From positions 1,240,001-1,304,000 of the forward strand of contig NZ_JBGCUS010000001.1 in NCBI RefSeq assembly GCF_041415945.1: DNA of 64,000 nt, read 5' to 3'. The position numbers and the translations under genes were made by a program. The notes under the pieces were generated by a model. That model searched no databases, was not told the DNA's origin, and saw only the letters and a program-made list of their open reading frames with translations. The stretch comes from Ancylobacter sp. IITR112. GTDB taxonomy: Bacteria > Pseudomonadota > Alphaproteobacteria > Rhizobiales > Xanthobacteraceae. Each line of letters begins with the position of its first letter. Position 1 is the stretch's first letter. This document shows positions 58,487 to 64,000 of the stretch, piece after piece.

Positions 58487-59251
58487 CTATGGCAGGAAGC
58501 CTTCGAAAATCATCTGGTCGGCATGGCGGGCGGCTGTCATCCGGTCTTCCTCCGTTCGCACGGTCCAGGTCAGCAGCGGCATGGGGCGCTGCTGGCGGGC
58601 GGCGTCGACGGCTGCCGACGGCAGCTCCTTCACATAATGGGCGATAAAGTCGGGCTGCGTGCGGGGCAGGTGCAGCAGCGTGCCCCATTCCTGCTTGGTC
58701 TGTGGACTGAGAATATCCCACTCCGGGTCGTCGTAGCGGTGCTCCATGGTGATACCGCGCGGAATATGCGGCGCCAATTCGCGGATGGCGGCGACCAAGG
58801 CGGGATCGAACGACATCAGCGCTGCCGGGCCTTCATAGTCGGCGAGAATCTCCGCGGCGCGGGCGGCGACGGCGGTGTCGCCGTCAAAATGGCTCTTCAG
58901 CTCAATGACCAGTGGCACCCGTCCGTCAACGCGGGCGAGCAGTTCCGCCAGCGTCATCATCCGGTCGGTGGTGCCGCGCAGCGCGATCGCTTTCAGCTCT
59001 GCGGCGGTCCGGGTCTTGGCCGGCCCTTCCGCCAGTGTCAGCCGCTCCAGAGTGTCATCATGAAACACCATCGCTTCGCCATCGGCGGCGAGTTGGATGT
59101 CGACCTCGATAGCGTAGCCCCGCGCCATCGCCGCCTCGACGGCCGATGGCGTGTTCTCGATGATGCCGCGCGCCGCATCATGCAGCGCGCGATGGGCGAT
59201 CGGCCGGGCGGTAAGCCAGTCCGGTGCGTTGGGGGCGCCGTTGCGGGCCAT
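58487..59251 (-). CDS. Glycerophosphodiester phosphodiesterase
   Basis: The 254-residue enzyme hydrolyses glycerophosphodiesters to glycerol-3-phosphate and alcohol. Catalytic residues: His20-Arg21 (IAHRAL), Glu32 (ENTPSAV), Glu49/Asp51 (IEVDIQL), His64 (VFHDD) and the later LVIELKSH. No signal peptide is seen, so it is probably cytoplasmic. It starts nine bases after the ridA-like stop. Confidence 0.92.
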   Translation of the reverse strand: MARNGAPNAPDWLTARPIAHRALHDAARGIIENTPSAVEAAMARGYAIEVDIQLAADGEAMVFHDDTLERLTLAEGPAKTRTAAELKAIALRGTTDRMMTLAELLARVDGRVPLVIELKSHFDGDTAVAARAAEILADYEGPAALMSFDPALVAAIRELAPHIPRGITMEHRYDDPEWDILSPQTKQEWGTLLHLPRTQPDFIAHYVKELPSAAVDAARQQRPMPLLTWTVRTEEDRMTAARHADQMIFEGFLP

Positions 59252-59260
59252 GTGTATGCC

Positions 59261-59722
59261 TCAGGCGAACTCGACTACCGCTTCCACTTCCACGCTGACA
59301 TTGAACGGTAGTTGCGCCACGCCGACGGCCGAGCGCGCGTGCCGCCCGGCATCGCCGAACACCTCGACGAACAGGTCGGAGCAGCCATTCACCACCTTGG
59401 GCTGGTCAGTGAAGTCCGGTCCCGAATTGACGAAGCCGACCAGCTTCACCACCCGCTTCACCCGGTCGAGATCGCCCAGCGCCGCCTTGATCTGGGCGAT
59501 CAGATTGATGCCGCACTGGCGGGCGGCCGCGCGCCCCGCTTCGATATCGGGCTCGCCGGCGAGCTTGCCGGTCATGAAGTTGCCATTGGCCATCGAGATC
59601 TGGCCGGAGATCCACAACTGGTTGCCACTGATGACGAAGGGCACATAATTCGCGGCCGGGGCGCTGGCCGCAGGGATGGTGATGCCGAGGGCCGCGAGCT
59701 TGGCCTCAACCGTTCCGGACAT
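59261..59722 (-). CDS. RidA family (YjgF/YER057c/UK114) protein
   Basis: A 153-residue member of the larger RidA-like subgroup. The core has NQLWISGQISMANGNFMTGK and CGINLIAQIKAALGDLDRVK, ending HARSAVGVAQLPFNVSVEVE, which includes the conserved arginine of the ligand site (ARSAVG). RidA proteins hydrolyse reactive enamines and imines. It is the first gene of the run RidA-GDPD-FemAB-HIT. Confidence 0.9.
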   Translation of the reverse strand: MSGTVEAKLAALGITIPAASAPAANYVPFVISGNQLWISGQISMANGNFMTGKLAGEPDIEAGRAAARQCGINLIAQIKAALGDLDRVKRVVKLVGFVNSGPDFTDQPKVVNGCSDLFVEVFGDAGRHARSAVGVAQLPFNVSVEVEAVVEFA

Positions 59723-59881
59723 GGGGTTCTCCTGCTATCTTCACGCGCGCATGCTGGCGTGGCATGCGACGGCCAATGAGCGGCAACCGACCTGCAATTG
59801 CCATTTTCGATCGGTGATGTTTGGCGGATCGGTTCGCCATTCGCAAGCTGCGACTGATGTCTGCGAGGAGCTGTTTCACCT

Positions 59882-60700
59882 ATGCCGTCCGCCTCTCTCT
59901 CCCGCCTTGCCGTCGCCGCCCTTCTGCTCGGCGCGTCCGCCCTGCCGGCCATGGCGATCCAGCTTTCACCGCACCGTGCCACCTACGCGGTGTCGCTCGA
60001 CGCCAGTAAATCCGGCACTCGGATCAATGGTGCCGAAGGGCGCATCGTCTACGAGATGCGCGGCAGCGCCTGCGCCGGCTATTCCGTCCAACTGCGGCAG
60101 GACACCCAACTGGCAACCGAGGGCGGGCGGGTCAACAGCGCGGTGTCGACCGCGACCTGGGAGGATGGCGAGGGCAAATCCTATCGCTTCCGCGTCTCGA
60201 ACCGCATCAATGGCGAAACCACCGAGGAAGCCGATGGCGTGGCCGAGCGCAAGGATGGCGAACTGACGGTGAGGGCGACCAAGCCGGAGGCCGAGACCGT
60301 CATGCTCGGCAAGAACATATTGCTGCCCACGCAGCATGTGCTGAGGCTGATCTCCAGCGCGGAAAGCGGTGAGGCGGTGCTGGAGGCTCCGGTCTTCGAC
60401 GGCTCGCCGGACGCGAAAAAGGTCTATGATACCCTCGCCGTCATCGGCCGGGGAACGACGGACGCCAAGGGGCTCGAACAGGCGGCCATGACCGGCGACC
60501 TGGCGGGCCGTCCCCGCTTTCCCGTGACCATCAGCTATTTCGAGCGCGGCGGCGCCAGCCAGACCCCCGATTACGTCATAAGCTTCGACATGTTCGACAA
60601 TGGCGTGAGCCGCAAGCTCAAGCTCGATTATGGCGAGTTCGCGCTGAACGGCACGCTCATTTCCTACGAGGCGCTGCCGAAGGAGGAGTGCGCCCAGTAG
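59882..60700 (+). CDS. eipB: Cell envelope integrity protein EipB (DUF1849)
   Basis: A 272-residue periplasmic protein with signal peptide (about 1-25, cleavage after LPAMA) and the DUF1849 beta-spiral fold. Two cysteines remain, Cys64 (GSACAG) and Cys270 (EECAQ), the positions that form the single disulfide of Brucella EipB. The role in envelope stress resistance is known from Brucella; here it is assigned by family. The last 44 bases overlap the convergent dinB. Confidence 0.88.
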   Translation: MPSASLSRLAVAALLLGASALPAMAIQLSPHRATYAVSLDASKSGTRINGAEGRIVYEMRGSACAGYSVQLRQDTQLATEGGRVNSAVSTATWEDGEGKSYRFRVSNRINGETTEEADGVAERKDGELTVRATKPEAETVMLGKNILLPTQHVLRLISSAESGEAVLEAPVFDGSPDAKKVYDTLAVIGRGTTDAKGLEQAAMTGDLAGRPRFPVTISYFERGGASQTPDYVISFDMFDNGVSRKLKLDYGEFALNGTLISYEALPKEECAQ

Positions 60701-62027
60701 GCGCGCCCTCGCCCTCCTCATCGTCCGGCCGGTTGCGGTGCGGCTGCTCCGGCCCGTGCCGGCGCCCCGCGTCGAGGGCGATGCCGCGCTCGATGATCGC
60801 CTTGCCGAAGCGTGCCCGCAGCGCGTCGGTCGCCTGCTCCGCCAGCCCGCGCTTTGTGGCGGTGGTGTCGACGAGATCGGCCGGATCGGCCAGCGCGGGG
60901 TCGGCGAGTTCGGACACGCCGACCCCGATGAGCCGGAACCGCCGCCCATCGGTTTCGCGGACGAGTAGTTCGCGGGCATGATCGAAGATGCGGTGGGCGA
61001 GGCGCGTCGGGTCTTCAAGTGAGCGCGATCGGGTGATCAGCCGGAAATCGGCGGTCTTCAGCTTGAGCGTCACGGTGCGGCCGGCGAGGTCGGCGAGTTT
61101 CAGCCGATCCGAGAGTTTGCGGGTCAGGCGGTAGAGCTCCTGCTCCAGCGTCCGGAAATCGGCGATGTCGGTGTCGAAGGTGGTCTCGGTCGAGACGCTT
61201 TTGGTCTCACGTTCGGGATTGACGGTGCGGGCGTCGATGCCGCGCGCCAGCCGCCAGAGCCGCAACCCTTCATTGCCGAAACGGCGGGCAAGCGTGGTCT
61301 CGTCGGCAGCCTGAAGGTCGGCGATGGTGCGGTATCCCTCGCGCGCGAGCCGTTCCTGGGTCGCCTTGCCGACTCCCCAAATGGCGCCGACACTTCGCGG
61401 CGCGAGGAATTCCGTCGCCTCCTGTGCGCCGATCACGGCGAAGCCACGCGGCTTGTCGAGCTCGGAGGCCATTTTGGCGAGAAATTTGTTGGGGGCGAGG
61501 CCGATGGAAATGGTGACGCCGATCTCGGCTTCCACCGACCGGGCCAACCGGGCGAGCGCCCGCGCCGGGCTTTCACCATGGAGCAGTTCGGTACCCGCGA
61601 GATCGAGAAACGCCTCGTCGATGGAGAGGGGCTCGACGAGCGGGGTGAGTCGCAGGAAGCGCTCGCGGATCTGGCGGCCCACAGCGACATATTTCGCCAT
61701 GTCGGGCTTGATCACCACGGCCTCCGGGCAGAGGGCGAGGGCCTTGAACATCGGCATGGCCGAGCGCACGCCCGTCACCCGCGCGAGATAGCAGGCGGTC
61801 GACACCACGCCGCGCTTGCCGCCGCCGATGATCACGGGTCGGTCGCGCAGCGCGGGGTTGTCGCGCTTCTCCACCGCGGCATAAAACGCGTCGCAGTCGA
61901 TGTGGGCGACATGTAGCGTGTCGAGCTCGGCGTGGCGCAGCAGGCGCGGGCTGCCGCACCGTGTGCAGCGTCGCTCCTCGCCGGCATCCGCGAGGCAGTC
62001 GCGACAGAAGGCCGGCGCGCGTGCCAT
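60657..62027 (-). CDS. dinB: DNA polymerase IV (Y family) with N-terminal zinc-ribbon extension
   Basis: The 456-residue translesion polymerase. An N-terminal extension holds Cys8, Cys11, Cys21 and Cys24 in a CxxC-x9-CxxC pattern that looks like a zinc ribbon. The catalytic core begins near 40: HIDCDAFYAAVE (Asp44), SIDEAFLD (second metal acid pair), then GLAPNKFLAKMASELDKPRG. The little-finger domain follows from about 265. It ends with a variable Pro/Arg/Glu-rich tail (about 415-456) without a clear QLxLF clamp motif. It overlaps eipB at its 3' end. Confidence 0.92.
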   Translation of the reverse strand: MARAPAFCRDCLADAGEERRCTRCGSPRLLRHAELDTLHVAHIDCDAFYAAVEKRDNPALRDRPVIIGGGKRGVVSTACYLARVTGVRSAMPMFKALALCPEAVVIKPDMAKYVAVGRQIRERFLRLTPLVEPLSIDEAFLDLAGTELLHGESPARALARLARSVEAEIGVTISIGLAPNKFLAKMASELDKPRGFAVIGAQEATEFLAPRSVGAIWGVGKATQERLAREGYRTIADLQAADETTLARRFGNEGLRLWRLARGIDARTVNPERETKSVSTETTFDTDIADFRTLEQELYRLTRKLSDRLKLADLAGRTVTLKLKTADFRLITRSRSLEDPTRLAHRIFDHARELLVRETDGRRFRLIGVGVSELADPALADPADLVDTTATKRGLAEQATDALRARFGKAIIERGIALDAGRRHGPEQPHRNRPDDEEGEGAPTGRTPPSAAPRRK

Positions 62028-62045
62028 GGCCGGTCCTTCCCCCGT

Positions 62046-62348
62046 TCAGTCGTCGGCCATATCGGCGTGAAAGAGAATTTCCCGCGCCGCCACGACATGG
62101 CCGGGGTCGATCTCCGCCTCGGCGGCGTGTGCGACCAGTAGATCCTGGCGGTTGATGAGATAGTCGAGCAGCGCGACATGGAAGGCGGACGAGCCCGCGA
62201 CGCCGCGTAGATCGGCCGGCGACAGCCCGCTTTCCGCCAGAAAGGGGCCGATGCGCTCGGGGTCGCCGGCGAGGAAGCCGAGGGCGCCGAGGGCCACCTG
62301 CCGGGCCGCGTCGATCTGAGAGGGGGGGCGGGAGTTGCGGCGTTTCAT
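62046..62348 (-). CDS. DUF3572 family protein
   Basis: A 100-residue alphaproteobacterial helical protein: QIDAARQVALGALGFLAGDP, then ALLDYLINRQDLLVAHAAEA. The start is ATG 62348 after AAGGAACC; the longer in-frame reading to 62507 overlaps divK and is rejected. It lies 18 bases upstream of dinB on the same strand, suggesting co-transcription. Function unknown. Confidence 0.82.
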   Translation of the reverse strand: MKRRNSRPPSQIDAARQVALGALGFLAGDPERIGPFLAESGLSPADLRGVAGSSAFHVALLDYLINRQDLLVAHAAEAEIDPGHVVAAREILFHADMADD

Positions 62349-62451
62349 TTCCGGTTCCGTAAGGAATGGGTGGGTAAAGCTAGCGCATCGACCGGCGGAA
62401 GGGTGAGTGATTCCAGCTTGCCGAAGTGCCGTCGTTGCAGGGACCGGCGCG

Positions 62452-62823
62452 ATGCCAAAGACTGTTCTGATCGTTGAAGACAATGAGCTCAATATGAAGC
62501 TCTTCAACGATCTGCTCGAAGCCCATGGCTATATCACGGTCGGCACGCGAAATGGCGTGGAGGCGCTGGACCTTGCGCGTCGCCATCGTCCCGATCTCAT
62601 CCTGATGGACATCCAGCTCCCTGAGGTTTCAGGCCTCGATGTCACCCGCGCCCTGAAGGCCGATCCGGAACTCAAGGCAATTCCTGTTATCGCCGTCACC
62701 GCCTTCGCCATGAAGGGCGATGAGGAGCGGATTCGTGAAGGCGGCTGCGAGGCCTATTTGTCCAAGCCGATCTCGGTGGCGAAATTCCTGGAGACGGTGC
62801 GTCAATTCGTGCCGGTGCCCTGA
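62452..62823 (+). CDS. divK: Cell-cycle response regulator DivK
   Basis: A 123-residue single-domain receiver. Phospho-acceptor Asp53 ([16 protein letters not shown]), acidic pocket Glu9-Asp10 ([11 protein letters not shown]), Thr near 82 ([13 protein letters not shown]) and Lys near 104 (YLSKPISV). In Caulobacter, DivK controls the DivJ/PleC/CckA switch. pleD is not downstream, unlike the usual divK-pleD-rpmG order. Confidence 0.92.
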   Translation: MPKTVLIVEDNELNMKLFNDLLEAHGYITVGTRNGVEALDLARRHRPDLILMDIQLPEVSGLDVTRALKADPELKAIPVIAVTAFAMKGDEERIREGGCEAYLSKPISVAKFLETVRQFVPVP

Positions 62824-63228
62824 TCGCGGCACGCGCACTTTCAACCCTGCTGTCGATGGGCGAATCCCCGTTGCATTTGGCCGCGTTTGCGCTAGCTTTC
62901 CCCAGGTATCCGTTTGCCCTGCGGAGTGCTCGGGTCCGCCGCATCTCCTGGGTCCGTGGGGTCTGGTCGGCGGGCGGTGTCTACGGATGGCCTCTCCGTT
63001 CACCGCTCGCCGATTCCCGCCTTTCCGCCAATAACCTGCCGGTCCGCCCAGCCGCGCCATCAGTGCTGCTCAATTCGCGCGGCGCCCGCTTGCGCTTTGT
63101 GCGATGAGTGGAGCGCGCGATGAGGTGGTGCACGCGGCGATGACGCCTGTGCCGGCCCCACCACGCCAAAAAGGCAAAGAAAAAGGCGCCGACCGGCGCC
63201 TTTTTGGTCTGCAGCCTGTCGGCTCAGA
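62824..63228. other. Gap between divK and rpmG
   Basis: About 400 bases without a recognisable gene, where pleD is normally found. The only feature I can support is the bidirectional terminator at 63180-63205. The short open frames here have skewed Arg/Pro/Ser composition and no start signals. Confidence 0.6.
63180..63205. terminator. Bidirectional terminator between divK and rpmG
   Basis: AAAAAGGCGCC-GACC-GGCGCCTTTTT: symmetric stem with an A tract on one side and a T tract on the other, so it works for both strands. Confidence 0.9.
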
Positions 63229-63396
63229 TCACTTGATCTTGCCTTCGCGGAATTCGACATGCTTGCGCGCCACGGGATCGTACTTCTTCACGACCAGCTT
63301 GTCGGTCATGGTGCGCGAATTCTTCTTGGTCACGTAAAAGAAGCCGGTGTCGGCGCTCGACACGAGCTTGATCTTGATGGTCGTTGCCTTGGCCAT
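63229..63396 (-). CDS. rpmG: 50S ribosomal protein L33
   Basis: The 55-residue small-subunit-like L33: [20 protein letters not shown], then [20 protein letters not shown]. It lacks the CxxC pairs found in zinc-binding L33 forms, so it is the C- type. It is the only ribosomal gene outside the main block in this window. Confidence 0.97.
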   Translation of the reverse strand: MAKATTIKIKLVSSADTGFFYVTKKNSRTMTDKLVVKKYDPVARKHVEFREGKIK

Positions 63397-63488
63397 GACC
63401 GGGTCTCCTGGAGCGTGGCTCTCGAACGTGGGGGCGCCACGCCGAAGAAATGGGGTTCGCGCGGCAGAACCGCCGCTCGTTGCGCGTC

Positions 63489-63517
63489 CGTATCCGTGAT
63501 CGGCGCGCGAATGTCAA
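63489..63517 (-). promoter_or_regulatory. Candidate rpmG promoter
   Basis: On the minus strand a perfect TTGACA (63517-63512), 17-base spacer, GATACG (63494-63489). Leader about 90 bases. Confidence 0.6.
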
Positions 63518-63527
63518 GGAAGCGCGG

Positions 63528-64000
63528 TCAGCGATCGCGCCAAATCTGTCCGGCCACCACCACGACATAGAGCACGAGAAAACCAGCAATCGCCCAGGCG
63601 AAACCATTTGGCTCAACGAGTTGCATGCCGCCGCCAACGGCAGTCGGGCCGACGGTGAGGCCGATCGAGTACAGCATGACGAAGGCGGCATTGGCGGTGG
63701 CGAGCGCCGCGCCGTCGAAGCGGGCGCCGAGCAGGGCGAGCCCAACCGTGTAAAGGCCGGCAACGATTCCCGTGGTCAGGAAGGCGACGATCCACAAGGC
63801 CCAGCCATCAATGGCGAGGGAGGGGATGAGCAGCGCCCCGGCGAGGCTGACAATGCCGCAGCCGAGCAGCAGCCGGCGCCGGTCGACCTTGTCGCTGAGC
63901 AGGCCGAGCGGCAGTTGCAGCGCCACATTGCCCAGCTCGGCGACGGTGAGCAGCAGGGCGGCCTCTCCGGCATCGAGCCCGCGGGTGAGCCCGTAAAGCG
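63528..64000 (-). CDS. MFS transporter, C-terminal part
   Basis: The gene runs off the right edge; 157 C-terminal codons are visible. The frame reads LPLGLLSDKVDRRRLLLGCG, the motif A loop (G-x-L-S-D-x-x-D-R-R) between transmembrane helices, followed by about five hydrophobic helices. It ends VVVVAGQIWRDR. The substrate cannot be inferred; the N-terminal half lies outside. Confidence 0.83.
   Translation of the reverse strand, partial: LYGLTRGLDAGEAALLLTVAELGNVALQLPLGLLSDKVDRRRLLLGCGIVSLAGALLIPSLAIDGWALWIVAFLTTGIVAGLYTVGLALLGARFDGAALATANAAFVMLYSIGLTVGPTAVGGGMQLVEPNGFAWAIAGFLVLYVVVVAGQIWRDR

Noticed and set aside
62856..63107. 83-residue frame in the divK-rpmG gap
   Set aside because: Composition skewed to Arg/Ser/Pro, no ribosome-binding site, no similarity to PleD domains.

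Overview
The window is chromosomal DNA from a GC-rich alphaproteobacterium, most likely order Hyphomicrobiales and probably near Xanthobacteraceae (Ancylobacter, Starkeya or Xanthobacter-like). I infer this from gene order, from lineage-typical families (EipB/DUF1849, DUF1489, DUF3572, DUF599, phasin next to clpS-clpA, a SPOR-tailed D,D-carboxypeptidase, DivK) and from uniform codon use. No database search was possible. I see no insertion sequence, prophage, CRISPR array or compositional island.

Positions 1-35200 hold the core gene-expression block, almost all on the + strand. It starts with the 5' end of rlmB on the minus strand, then tRNA-Tyr, tRNA-Gly, tuf (copy 1), tRNA-Trp, secE and nusG. 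Two extra genes follow (a DJ-1/PfpI protein and a ribbon-helix-helix protein). Next come rplKA, rplJL, rpoBC, rpsLG-fusA-tuf (copy 2), the S10, spc and alpha clusters with secY and adk, rpsM-rpsK-rpoA and rplQ. Together these encode the RNA polymerase core, most ribosomal proteins, both elongation factors and the translocon core. The two tuf genes, 18.8 kb apart, differ at four bases. Many of the longer gaps contain hairpins that look like intrinsic terminators, several capped by UUCG or GNRA-type loops, even where downstream genes must be read through.

Positions 35291-48300 hold envelope and general housekeeping genes: a Do-family periplasmic protease, rarA, crcB, an RluA-type pseudouridine synthase, a secreted polysaccharide deacetylase, tRNA-Leu, lipB, acylphosphatase, mgtE, a YdcF-like protein, DUF3253 and DUF599 proteins, a GST-like protein, DUF1489, two very small membrane proteins and panC.

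Positions 48400-64000 hold a VWA protein with a membrane DnaJ-domain protein, a D,D-carboxypeptidase, a phasin with candidate PhaR operators, clpS-clpA, an AzlC/AzlD exporter pair, a four-gene minus-strand run (RidA, GDPD, FemAB-like, HIT), eipB, dinB, DUF3572, divK, rpmG and a truncated MFS gene. The pleD gene normally found between divK and rpmG is missing from this site.

I found no clearly new multi-gene system. The observations most worth following up are regulatory: the terminator-like hairpins inside the ribosomal block, the layered rplJ leader, the tuf gene conversion, the phasin operators, the two genes inserted between nusG and rplK, and the small membrane ORFs.
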